DNA from: Mycobacterium asiaticum
Lineage (GTDB): Bacteria; Actinomycetota; Actinomycetes; Mycobacteriales; Mycobacteriaceae
Length of the DNA stretch: 35,299 bases
Direction: 5' to 3'
Assembly: GCF_001668675.1 (NCBI RefSeq)
Contig: NZ_LZKQ01000154.1
Span: forward strand, 1 to 35,299
In this document: one piece after another, positions 8,701 to 16,540 of the stretch
How the letters are laid out: every line of letters starts with the position of its first letter
Position numbering within the stretch: position 1 is the stretch's first letter
Made by a program: the position numbers and the translations under genes
The notes under the pieces: generated by a model
Told to the model about the DNA's origin: nothing
What the model saw: the letters and a program-made list of their open reading frames with translations, nothing else
Databases searched by the model: none

Positions 8701-9648
8701 AAGGACCTGCATGCGCTGCAGGAACGGCTCGCCGCCCCGGCCCGGCGGGCCGTCGCCCGCACCGTCGCAGCCGAGCTGGAACGGACCGGATTACACACCT
8801 GGCCGGATGATCTCGCGGAACTGCCGAGGGTCGTCGAGCGCGCGGTGGACGGGCGTGCGGTGCGCGGCTACCCCGCACTGGTGGACACGGGGACCGCCGT
8901 CGATCTGCGGGTGTTTGCGACCCCGGCCGAGCAGCAGAGCGCGCTGCGGCCGGGACTGCGGCGACTGCTCCGGCTGAGCGTGCCCTCACCCGTCAAAAGC
9001 GCTGAACGGCAACTTGATCCGCGCACCCGGTTGACGCTGGGGAGCAACCCGGACGGATCCCTGGCCGCGCTGCTGAACGACTGCGCCGACGCGGCCACCG
9101 ACGCGCTGGTGCCCGAACCGGTGTGGACGGGTGCGGAGTTCGCGGCGTTGCGCGATCGCGTCGGACAGGCCTTGGTGTCCACGACGATGGACCTGGTGGG
9201 CCGTAGCGAACGGGTGCTGGCCGCCGCGCGGGAGGTAGAGCTGCTGCTGCCCACCCAGCCGCCGCCGGCACAGGCGGAGGCGATCGCCGACATCCGGGCC
9301 CAGCTCGACCGGCTGTTGCCGCCGGGGTTCGTCACCGGCACCGGGCGCGGGCACCTCGACGACCTCACCCGCTACCTGACCGCGATCCACCGGCGCCTCG
9401 AGCGGTTGCCGCATTCCCTCGCGACCGACCGGGAACGGATGCACCGAGTGCACGCGGTCCAGCGCGCCTATGAGGACCTCGTGCAAACCCTGCCGTCGGC
9501 CCGGGCGGCGGCCGCCGACGTCCGTGAGATCGGGCGCCAGATCGAGGAACTGCGGGTGAGCCTGTGGGCACAGCAACTCGGCACCCCGCGCCCGGTCAGC
9601 GAGCAGCGCATCTACCGGGCGATCGAGGCGGCGCGGGACCGCTCCTGA
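5737..9648 (+). CDS. hrpA: ATP-dependent RNA helicase HrpA (DEAH box)
   Basis: The protein has 1303 residues from GTG 5737, close to the 1300 of E. coli HrpA. Visible SF2 motifs are Walker A GETGSGKTTQ at 91-100, DEAH at 188-191, motif III SAT soon after, a TNVAETS motif V and QRAGRCGR at 404-411. After the helicase core come the ratchet/OB-type regions of DEAH helicases and the long C-terminal extension typical of HrpA. The family unwinds RNA; in E. coli it is linked to fimbrial mRNA processing and to rescue of stalled or collided ribosomes. The GTG start is supported by the TATCCT leaderless promoter and by length; an upstream in-frame extension to 5335 runs antisense through the neighbouring gene. 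It converges on the BrkB-type gene with 6 bp between stops. Confidence 0.95.
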   Translation: MADLTLAELRSRLGDVTVRDATRLRRRLQNLRGANPAKLQQLADQIAAAQTLVANRRAAVPAIAYPDLPVSGRREEIAAAIQQNQVVVVAGETGSGKTTQLPKICLDVGRGVRGTIGHTQPRRLAARTVAQRIADELRTPLGDVVGYTVRFTDQVSDRTLVKLMTDGILLAEIQRDRRLLRYDTLILDEAHERSLNIDFLLGYLRELLPRRPDLKVIVTSATIEPQRFAAHFGGAPIVEVSGRTYPVQIRYRPLEVPVAAGPDDDPDDPDREIVRTETRDEVEAIVDAIEELRSEPPGDVLVFLSGEREIRDTAEALGGLQSGPMPTEVLPLYARLPTAEQQKVFAAHTGRRVVLATNVAETSLTVPGIRYVVDPGNARISRYSRRLKVQRLPIEPISQASAAQRAGRCGRVAPGVCIRLYSEEDFTARPRYTEPEILRTNLAAVLLQMAALQLGDIENFPFLDPPDRRSVRDGVQLLQELGAFDQHGAITDLGRRLARLPVDPRLGRMILQAETEGCVREMLVLAAALTIPDPRERPAESEDAARQKHARFADEHSDFIAYLNLWRYLREQRKELSGNAFRRMCRTDFLHYLRIREWQDLVGQLRSICRDLGIVESDEPAEPAQIHAALLAGLLSHVGMRREDGREYLGARNARFVLAPGSVLTKKPPRWVVVADLVETSRLYGRIAARIQPEIVERIAGDLVQRAYSEPHWDAKRGEVMAFERVSLYGLPLVARRRVGYARVEPAVARELFIRHALVEGDWHTRHHFFGDNARLRTELEGLEERARRRDLLVGDDEIFTWYDARIPAEVVSARHFDSWWKKQRHKTPDLLTFTRNDLLRTEDHDDSDRPDAWRMGDAALPLTYRFEPGAADDGVTVHVPIDVLARLGGDEFAWQVPALREELVTALIRSLPKDLRRNFVPAPDTARAVLARIDPDQEPLLEALQRELRRGTGVVVPIEAFDLDKLPAHLRVTFAVESADGKEVARGKDLHALQERLAAPARRAVARTVAAELERTGLHTWPDDLAELPRVVERAVDGRAVRGYPALVDTGTAVDLRVFATPAEQQSALRPGLRRLLRLSVPSPVKSAERQLDPRTRLTLGSNPDGSLAALLNDCADAATDALVPEPVWTGAEFAALRDRVGQALVSTTMDLVGRSERVLAAAREVELLLPTQPPPAQAEAIADIRAQLDRLLPPGFVTGTGRGHLDDLTRYLTAIHRRLERLPHSLATDRERMHRVHAVQRAYEDLVQTLPSARAAAADVREIGRQIEELRVSLWAQQLGTPRPVSEQRIYRAIEAARDRS

Positions 9649-9654
9649 ATTCGG

Positions 9655-10734
9655 TCAGCCGCGGCGCCCCCGGGTGCGGCGCAGCCACCGCCCGCGCTTG
9701 ATGTCCTTCTGCTCGGACGCCTCGTTCTTCTCGACGGCCCGGGTGTCCTTGGGCGGCAGCTGGAGCTCTCGTTCGGCCGCGATGCCCGCCTGCAACTGGC
9801 GTCCCCGCTCCAGCTCGGCGTCGAGTTCGGCGCCGAAGAGCAGTGCGACGTTGGTCAGATAGAGCCAGAGCAGGAACACGATGACGCCGCCGACCGCGCC
9901 GTAGGTCTTGTTGTAGCTGCTGAAATTGCTGACATAGAAACCGAATCCGAACGACGCGAGCGCCCACAGCAGAATCGCGATGGCCGCGCCGATGCTCAGC
10001 CAGCGGAATTTGGGCTGCTGCACATTGGGAGTGATGTAGTAGAGGATCGCCACCGCGAGCGAGACGAACACCAGCATGACCGGCCACTTGGCGATGGTCC
10101 ACAGCGTCTGTGCGGCCTCGCCCAGTCCGATCGCAGCGCCGACCGCGTCGGTGACCGGCCCGCTGACCACCAGCATCAGCGCCACCACGGCCACCAGCAC
10201 CAGCCCCGCCAGCGTGAGCGCCAATTGCAGCGGGCGCAGCTTCCAGATCGGCCGCCCTTCGGCGACCTCGTAGATCCGGTTCATCGCCCGCCCGAACGCG
10301 CCGACATAACCGGAGGCTGACCACAGTGCGGCGAGGATGCTGAACAGGAGCGCGAATCCCGCCGACTGGTTCTCGACGACCTGCTCGATCGGCTGACGCA
10401 GCAGGTCGACCGCCGAGGCCGGCACCAGATCGCCGGCCGCGTTCAGCAACGCGTCGGTGGTCCGCCGCCCCTCACCGAAGACGCCCAGCAAAGACACCAT
10501 CACCAGCAGCGCCGGAAACACCGACAGCACCGCGTAGTACGTCAACGCCGCGGCCAGATCGGTGCACTGGTCGGTGACGAACTCTCGTGCCGTCTTGCGC
10601 AGCACGAAAAGCCAGGATGCCCTGGTCAGGTCGTGCGGTGACGCCGGCTTGCTCGGGTCGTCGGGATCCGGTGCCCGCTCCTTGTCCTCGGTTCGGGCCT
10701 CGGTGCGGGCGTCATCAGTTCCGCTGGGGGCCAT
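9655..10734 (-). CDS. YihY/BrkB family inner-membrane protein
   Basis: The protein has 359 residues from ATG 10734 (MAPSGTDD). A charged, disordered N-terminus of about 45 residues is followed by a YihY/virulence factor BrkB domain. It begins RKTAREFVTDQCTDLAAALT, then YYAVLSVFPALLVMVSLLGV, and continues through about six hydrophobic segments. The conserved SASGYVGAFGRAMNRIYEV and YKTYGAVGG-like elements (here YNKTYGAVGGVIVFLLWLY) are present. The C-terminus is a basic cytoplasmic tail ending RRTRGRRG. The family was once called ribonuclease BN, but that activity belongs to another gene; its true role is uncertain, with transport or envelope functions proposed. It is divergent from the glucose-6-phosphate dehydrogenase gene, with 92 bp between starts. 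Confidence 0.9.
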   Translation of the reverse strand: MAPSGTDDARTEARTEDKERAPDPDDPSKPASPHDLTRASWLFVLRKTAREFVTDQCTDLAAALTYYAVLSVFPALLVMVSLLGVFGEGRRTTDALLNAAGDLVPASAVDLLRQPIEQVVENQSAGFALLFSILAALWSASGYVGAFGRAMNRIYEVAEGRPIWKLRPLQLALTLAGLVLVAVVALMLVVSGPVTDAVGAAIGLGEAAQTLWTIAKWPVMLVFVSLAVAILYYITPNVQQPKFRWLSIGAAIAILLWALASFGFGFYVSNFSSYNKTYGAVGGVIVFLLWLYLTNVALLFGAELDAELERGRQLQAGIAAERELQLPPKDTRAVEKNEASEQKDIKRGRWLRRTRGRRG

Positions 10735-10826
10735 ACCCGTCCGTTCCCGCCAACCGTGCCGTTCACACCGATGCGATGCGGGCAACTCTGGTGCACATGA
10801 GGCGGGGCGATGGAAGTATCGCGAGG

Positions 10827-12326
10827 GTGCCCTCCAAGAAACCGCAGACGATCGCCTATCCAGCCCCCGACCATCGCCCGCACCGCCACGATTCCGAGCC
10901 GCTCGACCCGCACGTCATCGTGCTGTTCGGCGCAACGGGCGATCTCGCCAAACGCAAGCTGCTGCCCGGTCTGGCGTATCTGGACCAGTCCGAGCTGGCA
11001 CCGAACATCGAGATCGTCGCGACGTCGCTGGAAGACCTCGGCGACGAAGAGTTCCGGGAGCTGGCCAAGAAGGCGATCGACTCCTTCGGCACGCACAAGC
11101 TGACCGACGAACAATGGGCCAACTTCGCCAAGATCGTCACCTACGTTCCGCAGGGCGACGGCCCCGAAGCCCTGGCCGCAGCGGTCGCCCGGGCCGAGGA
11201 GAATCTGGGTACCAATGTTCGGCGACTGCATTATCTGTCCGTCCCGCCCAAGGCGGCCCGCCCCGTCATCACCATGCTGCGCGACGCCGACCTCGTCGAC
11301 CGCTCCCGGGTGGTGATGGAGAAGCCGTTCGGCACGGATCTGGACAGCGCGGTCTCGCTCAACGACTTCCTGCACGAAACCTTCGACGAATCCCAGATTT
11401 TCCGCATCGACCATTTCCTGGGTAAGGAAGCGGCGCAGAACATTCTGGCGTTCCGTTTTGCCAACGGGCTTTTCGAGCCGATCTGGAACCGCAACTTCAT
11501 CGACCACATCCAGATCGACATTCCCGAGGCGCTCGGACTCGATGAGCGCGCGAACTTCTACGAGGAGACCGGCGCGTACAAGGACATGGTGGTGACCCAC
11601 CTGTTCCAGGTGATGGCCTTTGTGGTGATGGAGCCGCCGACGGCGCTCGAGCCGCGCGCCATCAGCGAGGAGAAAAACAAGGTCTTCCGGTCCATGCTGC
11701 CGGTCGAGACGTCCCATGTGGTGCGCGGGCAATACGCCGGTTACCGCCAGGAGAAGGGCGTGGCAAAGGATTCCGACACCGAGACCTTCATCGCGCTGAA
11801 GGTCGGGATCGACAACTGGCGCTGGGCCGGGGTGCCGATCTACCTGCGGACCGGCAAGAAGATGGCCGAGGGCATCCGCATCATCTCGATCGCCTTCAAG
11901 GAAGCGCCCCGAACGATGTTCCCGCCCGGTTCGGGGGTGGGCACCCAAGGCCCGGACCACTTGACGTTCGATCTGGCCGACAATTCGAAGGTGTCGTTGT
12001 CCTTCTACGGCAAGCGCCCCGGCCCGGGCATGAAGCTGGACAAGCTGTCCATGCAGTTCTCCACCCAGGAGACCGACTCGGCGGAAGACGTGCTCGAGGC
12101 GTACGAACGGCTGATCCTGGACGCGATGCGGGGCGATCACACGCTGTTCAACACCGCCGAGGGCATCGAATCCCTATGGGAGCGGTCCGAGCAGCTACTC
12201 ACCGACCCGCCGCCGGCCAAGCTCTACCAGCCGGGGACGTGGGGCCCGAACGCCATCCACCAACTGATCGCGCCCAACGCGTGGCGGTTGCCGTTCGAGC
12301 GGGAATGGCGCGAACGCAAAGGGTGA
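10827..12326 (+). CDS. zwf: Glucose-6-phosphate 1-dehydrogenase
   Basis: The protein has 499 residues if the GTG at 10827 is used, with GGAAG upstream at about 10812; the in-frame ATG at 10797 would add 10 residues. It has the nucleotide-binding fingerprint VLFGATGDLAKRKLLPGL near the N-terminus, EKPFGTDL, and the active-site signature RIDHFLGKE at 193-201, whose lysine binds substrate. The tail ending in LYQPGTWGPNAIHQLI is typical. It oxidises glucose-6-phosphate to 6-phosphogluconolactone with NAD(P)+, the entry to the oxidative pentose phosphate pathway. No opcA, tal or pgl gene is adjacent, so this copy lies outside the usual actinobacterial zwf-opcA cluster, which suggests a second isozyme (inference). 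Confidence 0.95.
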   Translation: MPSKKPQTIAYPAPDHRPHRHDSEPLDPHVIVLFGATGDLAKRKLLPGLAYLDQSELAPNIEIVATSLEDLGDEEFRELAKKAIDSFGTHKLTDEQWANFAKIVTYVPQGDGPEALAAAVARAEENLGTNVRRLHYLSVPPKAARPVITMLRDADLVDRSRVVMEKPFGTDLDSAVSLNDFLHETFDESQIFRIDHFLGKEAAQNILAFRFANGLFEPIWNRNFIDHIQIDIPEALGLDERANFYEETGAYKDMVVTHLFQVMAFVVMEPPTALEPRAISEEKNKVFRSMLPVETSHVVRGQYAGYRQEKGVAKDSDTETFIALKVGIDNWRWAGVPIYLRTGKKMAEGIRIISIAFKEAPRTMFPPGSGVGTQGPDHLTFDLADNSKVSLSFYGKRPGPGMKLDKLSMQFSTQETDSAEDVLEAYERLILDAMRGDHTLFNTAEGIESLWERSEQLLTDPPPAKLYQPGTWGPNAIHQLIAPNAWRLPFEREWRERKG

Positions 12327-12413
12327 ACCGTGCCGGCCAGAACGGCCACCCGGGCAATGGGAGCCGATAACCCGATAGGTTGAACACCGTTCTTTGGAAG
12401 AAAAGGAGGCACG

Positions 12414-13649
12414 GTGCCCGAAACCGCGGCCATGGCCGAGGCCGATCGCGCGTGGATGATCGACACGCTGCTCGCGCTGCTGCAGACGCCCAGTCCGTCC
12501 GGGCGTACCGACGCGGTGATGCAGCTGATCGGCGACACGTTCGACGACTTCGGTGTGCCGTTCTCGCTGACCCGCCGCGGAGCCTTGACCGCTGAGCTCG
12601 CGGGGGAGTCGGAGACCACCGACCGGGCACTGGTCGTCCACGCCGACACGATCGGCTGCATGGTGCGCCGCCTGAAGGACAACGGCCGCCTCGAACTGGT
12701 CCCGGTCGGCACCTTCTCCGCGCGGTTCGCCGCGGGCGCCCGGGTCCGGATCTTCATCGACGACCCCGACGAATTCATCACCGGCACCGTGATGCCGCTC
12801 AAGGCCAGCGGGCACGCCTTCGGCGACGAGATCGACACGCAGCCCACCGACTGGGAACACGTCGAGGTCCGCGTCGACCGCAGGGTGTCCTCGCGGGAGG
12901 ACCTGGTCCGGCTGGGATTGCACGTGGGTGATTTCGTCGCGCTGATCGCCAGCCCCGAACTCGCCGCCGACGGTTTCATCGTGTCCCGCCACCTGGATGG
13001 CAAGGCGGGCGTGGCCGTCGCGCTGACCCTGGCCAAGCACTTCTCCGAGAACAAGGTGGTGCTGCCGCACCGCACCACGATCATGGTGACCATCACCGAG
13101 GAGGTCGGCCACGGCGCCAGTGACGGTCTGCCCGCCGGTGTGGCCGAGCTGATCTCGGTGGACAACGCCGTGTGTGCGCCCGGCCAGCACTCACTCGAGG
13201 ACGGCGTCACGATTCCGATGGCCGATTTGCACGGCCCGTTCGACTACCACCTCACCCGAAAGCTTTGCCGCCTGGCCGAAGAGCACGGCATTCCACATGC
13301 GCGTGACGTGTTCCGCTACTACCGCTCGGACGCCGCGGCGGCCATCGAGGCCGGTGCGGGCACCCGAGCCGCACTGGTCGGGTTCGGCCTGGACGGCAGC
13401 CACGGCTGGGAGCGAACCCACATGAGTTCGTTGGAGGCGACGTACAACCTGCTGCACTGCTGGCTGCAGACGCCGCTGACGTTCGCCAAATGGGACGCCA
13501 AGCCGTCGGGCAAGCTGCGCGACTTCCCGTCGTCCAAGCAGCCCGCCCCGACCGAGCAGTGGGTGCCGCTGGCCCGCGGCGACCATGCCGAACCCGGCGA
13601 CGCGTCACCCGGCGCCTCCTGGCCGCCGGCGGAGGGCCCGCACCACTGA
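12414..13649 (+). CDS. M42 family metallopeptidase, NAGGN-osmoprotectant-associated type
   Basis: The protein has 411 residues. GTG 12414 is preceded by a perfect AGGAGG at 12404-12409. Metal ligands of the M42 family can be placed: His76 and Asp78 (VVHADTIG), Asp195 (RHLDGKAG), Glu229/Glu230 (TEEVGHG), Asp250 (SVDNA) and His336 (ERTHMSSLEA). The PDZ-like insertion between the first two ligand sites is present. The overall sequence resembles the M42 peptidase found with N-acetylglutaminylglutamine amide (NAGGN) synthesis genes. The amidotransferase and acetyltransferase of that system are not in this window, so the role in osmoprotectant turnover is only suggested. The last 40 or so residues are Pro/Ala-rich and probably unstructured. 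It converges on the aldo/keto reductase, 8 bp between stops. Confidence 0.88.
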   Translation: MPETAAMAEADRAWMIDTLLALLQTPSPSGRTDAVMQLIGDTFDDFGVPFSLTRRGALTAELAGESETTDRALVVHADTIGCMVRRLKDNGRLELVPVGTFSARFAAGARVRIFIDDPDEFITGTVMPLKASGHAFGDEIDTQPTDWEHVEVRVDRRVSSREDLVRLGLHVGDFVALIASPELAADGFIVSRHLDGKAGVAVALTLAKHFSENKVVLPHRTTIMVTITEEVGHGASDGLPAGVAELISVDNAVCAPGQHSLEDGVTIPMADLHGPFDYHLTRKLCRLAEEHGIPHARDVFRYYRSDAAAAIEAGAGTRAALVGFGLDGSHGWERTHMSSLEATYNLLHCWLQTPLTFAKWDAKPSGKLRDFPSSKQPAPTEQWVPLARGDHAEPGDASPGASWPPAEGPHH

Positions 13650-13657
13650 GCCCGGAC

Positions 13658-14506
13658 TCAGTCCGGGATGTAGTCGAAGGTGTCCGGGTGGGCACCGGTG
13701 CGGCCGTTCTCGCCCCGGTCCAGCCCGGTGATGGACGCCACGTCGTCGTCGGCCAGGTCAAAGTCGAAGATCTCGAAGTTGGACTTCACCCGGTCGGGTG
13801 AGACCGATTTCGGAAACACGATGTCGCCGCGCTGAATGTGCCAGCGCAGCACCACCTGCGCCGGAGTCTTGCCCAGCTTTCCCGCGATCCGGGTGATGAC
13901 CTCGTCGTCAAGCACCTTCCCCTGAGCGATGGGCGACCACGCCTCGGTCGCAATCCCGTGTTCCCTGTTGTAGGCCCTGACTCGTTCGTTGGTCAGGTAG
14001 GGGTGGACCTCGATCTGATTGACCGCGGGCACCAACTTGGAGCCTTCGGCGAGCCGGTCGAGATGGTCGGGCTGAAAGTTGGAGACGCCGATGCTGCGGG
14101 CGCGTCCGTCGCGGGCGAACTCTTCGAGCGTGTTCCACGTCGAGACGAAATCCCCGTCGTACAGCGTTGGGAGCGGCCAGTGGATCAGGAAGAGGTCGAC
14201 GTAGTCCGAACCCAGCGCGGAAAGTGTCTCGTCGAACGCCCGGCGCGCGTCGTCGGGCCGGTGGAAGCCGTTGTTGAGTTTGCTGGTTATGTAGACGTCG
14301 GCGCGGTCGACGCCGGCATCCCGGATGCCTTGTCCCACTTCTTTTTCGTTGCCATACATTTGCGCGGTGTCGATGTGGCGATAACCCACTTCGAGCGCGG
14401 CGCGCACCGCGGCGGCGGTTTGATCGGGTTCAATCTGAAAGACACCGAAGCCCAGCTGCGGGATCGTGTTTCCGTCGTTGAGAGTGATTGTCGGAACATT
14501 GGTCAT
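13658..14506 (-). CDS. Aldo/keto reductase (AKR superfamily)
   Basis: The protein has 282 residues from ATG 14506 (MTNVPTITLNDG). The AKR catalytic tetrad can be read in order: Asp and Tyr in DTAQMYGNE, Lys in TSKLNN, and His in LIHWPLP. The signatures GYRHIDTA, SIGVSNF and the NADPH-binding end with FPKSVSPDRVKSNFEIFDF are all present. This is a cytosolic NADPH-dependent carbonyl reductase; it resembles M. tuberculosis Rv2971 (methylglyoxal-type AKR) as I remember it. The substrate is not predictable. The longer frame to 14614 runs into the divergent CitE-type gene and lacks any family similarity, so the ATG at 14506 is used. Confidence 0.92.
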   Translation of the reverse strand: MTNVPTITLNDGNTIPQLGFGVFQIEPDQTAAAVRAALEVGYRHIDTAQMYGNEKEVGQGIRDAGVDRADVYITSKLNNGFHRPDDARRAFDETLSALGSDYVDLFLIHWPLPTLYDGDFVSTWNTLEEFARDGRARSIGVSNFQPDHLDRLAEGSKLVPAVNQIEVHPYLTNERVRAYNREHGIATEAWSPIAQGKVLDDEVITRIAGKLGKTPAQVVLRWHIQRGDIVFPKSVSPDRVKSNFEIFDFDLADDDVASITGLDRGENGRTGAHPDTFDYIPD

Positions 14507-14612
14507 AGACGTGGGGTGCCCACTTCGGGGGGTAACCCAACACCGGCGCCCCGCAGCCGGCAACGCGACGTTCGCCACCCGACCGGCAACCCGACAGGAA
14601 GTGATCGACCGC

Positions 14613-15488
14613 ATGGCACCGACAGTGCGTCCCCGCCGATCCGCGCTCTATTTGCCGGGCAACAAGCCCCGGGCCCTGGAGAAAGCCAGGACGCTGCCGG
14701 CGGACGTGTTGATCTTCGACCTCGAGGACGCCGTGGGACCGGACGCAAAAGCGCAATCCCGAACCGAGGTGCGCGAGGCCGTGTCATCGGGCAGCTACGG
14801 ACCCCGCGAGGTCGTAGTGCGCATCAACGGGCTGGGGACCGAATGGCACGACGATGATCTCGTCGCCGCGGCCGATTCAGGCGCCCACGGAGTGCTGGTG
14901 CCCAAGATCGAGACCGGCGAACAGGTCACAACGCTGACCGGCGCCCTCGACCGGCTCGGCGCGCCCGAGGGGATGCAGCTGTGGGCAATGATCGAGACGC
15001 CCCGCGCCTTCCTGCGGGTGGAGGAGATCGTCTCGGCCAGCGAGCGATTGGGGGTGCTGGTGATCGGCACCAACGACCTGGTGAACGAACTGCACGCGGT
15101 CCACCTACCCGGACGCGCCCCGGTGGTACCCGCCCTGGCCCTGGCGGTCCTGGGGGCGCGCGCGGCCGGGAAGGTCATCCTGGACGGCGTCTACAACGAC
15201 ATCACCGACGACGCGGGTTTCCGGGCGGAGGCTCGCCAGGGCCGCGAGATGGGTTTCGACGGCAAGACACTCATCCATCCGTCCCAGATCGCTCCGGCCA
15301 ACGACGTGTTCGGGCCCTGCGAGGAGGAGGTCGCGCACGCCCGCAAGGTGGTGTCGGCTTACGACGAAGCCCGAGCGCTGGGCAACAGCGTGATCACCGT
15401 CGACGGGCGCATGATCGAAAACCTGCACGTGCGTGAAGCGCAGCGCATCCTGGCGCTCGCCGAACTCATCGCCGAGCGGGAGTCCTAG
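14613..15488 (+). CDS. CitE-like HpcH/HpaI aldolase/citrate lyase family protein
   Basis: The protein has 291 residues from ATG 14613 with AGGAAG 11 nt upstream. It shows the CitE fold signatures: RRSALYLPGNKPRALEKA, DVLIFDLEDAVGPDAK (metal/substrate site), VVVRINGLGTEW, VLVPKIETGEQV, the IETPRAFL strand and LIHPSQIAPAN near the C-terminus. Stand-alone CitE proteins in mycobacteria, such as Rv2498c, are not citrate lyase subunits but Mg-dependent CoA-ester lyases or thioesterases acting on malyl- or methylmalyl-type CoA. No citrate lyase alpha or gamma subunit genes are here, which fits that reading. It converges on the CNBD gene with 6 bp between stops. Confidence 0.9.
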   Translation: MAPTVRPRRSALYLPGNKPRALEKARTLPADVLIFDLEDAVGPDAKAQSRTEVREAVSSGSYGPREVVVRINGLGTEWHDDDLVAAADSGAHGVLVPKIETGEQVTTLTGALDRLGAPEGMQLWAMIETPRAFLRVEEIVSASERLGVLVIGTNDLVNELHAVHLPGRAPVVPALALAVLGARAAGKVILDGVYNDITDDAGFRAEARQGREMGFDGKTLIHPSQIAPANDVFGPCEEEVAHARKVVSAYDEARALGNSVITVDGRMIENLHVREAQRILALAELIAERES

Positions 15489-15494
15489 CGGTAT

Positions 15495-16100
15495 TCAGCG
15501 CGCGGACTGCGCGGTGCTGTGCTGATCGATCCACTGGGACAGCGCGTCCTCGAGCGCCGTCGCCGCATCGATCCCGGCAGCGTCGGCGGCTCGCTCGAAC
15601 TGCTCGACGATCTCGGTCGGGATCGACGCGTTCACCCGGGAACGGGTCGGCTTCGGCTTCGGCGGCGGAGCCTCCGACACGTGGCGCGCCGCGGTCGCTT
15701 CCATGGTCTCGCGCAGCGCGGGTATCTCGTCGAGCAGCCGGGCCAGGTCGTCGCGCTCGATGCGCAACATCTCGGCCGGCCCGATGGTGGTCACGGTCGC
15801 GGAGCGCAATTTCCCTTGCCGCAGCGCGGATTCGCCGATCACCTCGCCCGGCCCGACCACGGCAACGCGGTCGTCGCCGATGTACACCCCGGCCTCACCG
15901 CTGAGCAGGATGTAGCAGGCGTCCGACGGGGTCTGCTCCCGAATCAACGGCCAAGGCACCGACTGCGAACTGTGATGGGCCGCCCGCACCAAGCGCTCGA
16001 GGTCACCGTCCGAAAACTTCTCGAAGGCGGAGAACCCGCGCAGCCGTTGGGCGTCTTGACGCGCCTTCTTTAGATCAAAGTCCTCGTCGTCGTGTTTCAT
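15495..16100 (-). CDS. Cyclic-nucleotide-binding domain fused to a ribbon-helix-helix DNA-binding domain
   Basis: The protein has 201 residues. Residues 20-140 form a CNBD: FSDGDLERLV, a YILLSGEAGVYIGDD beta-roll, and a phosphate-binding cassette at 85-101 reading GEVIGESALRQGKLRSA with the expected Glu90 and Arg99. A proline-rich linker (PPPKPKP, 145-151) follows. Residues 155-194 (RVNASIP strand, helix TEIVEQFERAADAAG, turn, helix ALEDALSQWIDQH) have the length and pattern of a CopG/MetJ-type ribbon-helix-helix. Classical CRP/FNR proteins end in a winged helix-turn-helix; this one has none. I infer a cyclic-nucleotide-responsive dimeric DNA-binding protein. The only cyclase in the window is 11 kb away, and a link is untested. 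A GGGAG sequence upstream supports ATG 16100. Confidence 0.8.
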   Translation of the reverse strand: MKHDDEDFDLKKARQDAQRLRGFSAFEKFSDGDLERLVRAAHHSSQSVPWPLIREQTPSDACYILLSGEAGVYIGDDRVAVVGPGEVIGESALRQGKLRSATVTTIGPAEMLRIERDDLARLLDEIPALRETMEATAARHVSEAPPPKPKPTRSRVNASIPTEIVEQFERAADAAGIDAATALEDALSQWIDQHSTAQSAR

Positions 16101-16201
16101 GGTGGGCTCCCGATCCGCGATGTGACCCTGACGTCGCAGAGCCTAACGCGAATTCCGGCAATTTCCTCGAACTGATTTTGCGGCGCCCGCCCGTTCCGGT
16201 T

Positions 16202-16459
16202 TCAGTGGTGCCGGCTGTTAGCCGTCGGGCTCTGCACGGATTCCCACTTCGACGCCAGCGACCGTTTCACGGTGGTGCCGGCCGCCAACTCGATCTGGAA
16301 GGTCTCGCCCTCGTCTCCCTCGAGGGTCACGATGAACCCGCCGTTGGCCGCGTCCTTGAACACCACCTTGTAGGACCCTTCGCCCTTGCCGCGGTCCAGC
16401 GCGATGACATCGCCGGGGGAAACGTCATCGATACGGTCGGTTCCAGAGACTTCAGACAT
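16202..16459 (-). CDS. Conserved small hypothetical protein, 85 aa
   Basis: The protein has 85 residues starting MSEVSGTDRIDDVSPGDVI. It looks like a small beta-barrel: VIALDRGKGEGSYKVVFKD, then FIVTLEGDEGETFQIELAAG and a basic WESVQ-containing tail. There is no signal peptide or membrane segment. I do not recognise a named family; the pattern suggests an SH3- or OB-like fold, which is a guess. The start is supported by a minus-strand TACCTT box (plus 16467-16472) exactly 7 nt before the ATG, a leaderless arrangement. It is divergent from the radical SAM gene, with 81 bp between the starts. The much longer frame in which it sits, extending to 17680, is antisense to that gene and not real. Confidence 0.7.
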   Translation of the reverse strand: MSEVSGTDRIDDVSPGDVIALDRGKGEGSYKVVFKDAANGGFIVTLEGDEGETFQIELAAGTTVKRSLASKWESVQSPTANSRHH

Positions 16460-16540
16460 GACCTCGAAGGTAGCCGATAGGGGCGCCGCGACCGGCCCGC
16501 GGCGGGAACCAGACCGGACGCGCGTCCGTTGGACGGGGCA

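Noticed and set aside
10626..12140. Long minus-strand open frame (504 codons) across zwf
   Set aside because: It is antisense to a clear glucose-6-phosphate dehydrogenase; its His/Val/Gly-rich translation is typical of shadow frames in high-GC DNA.
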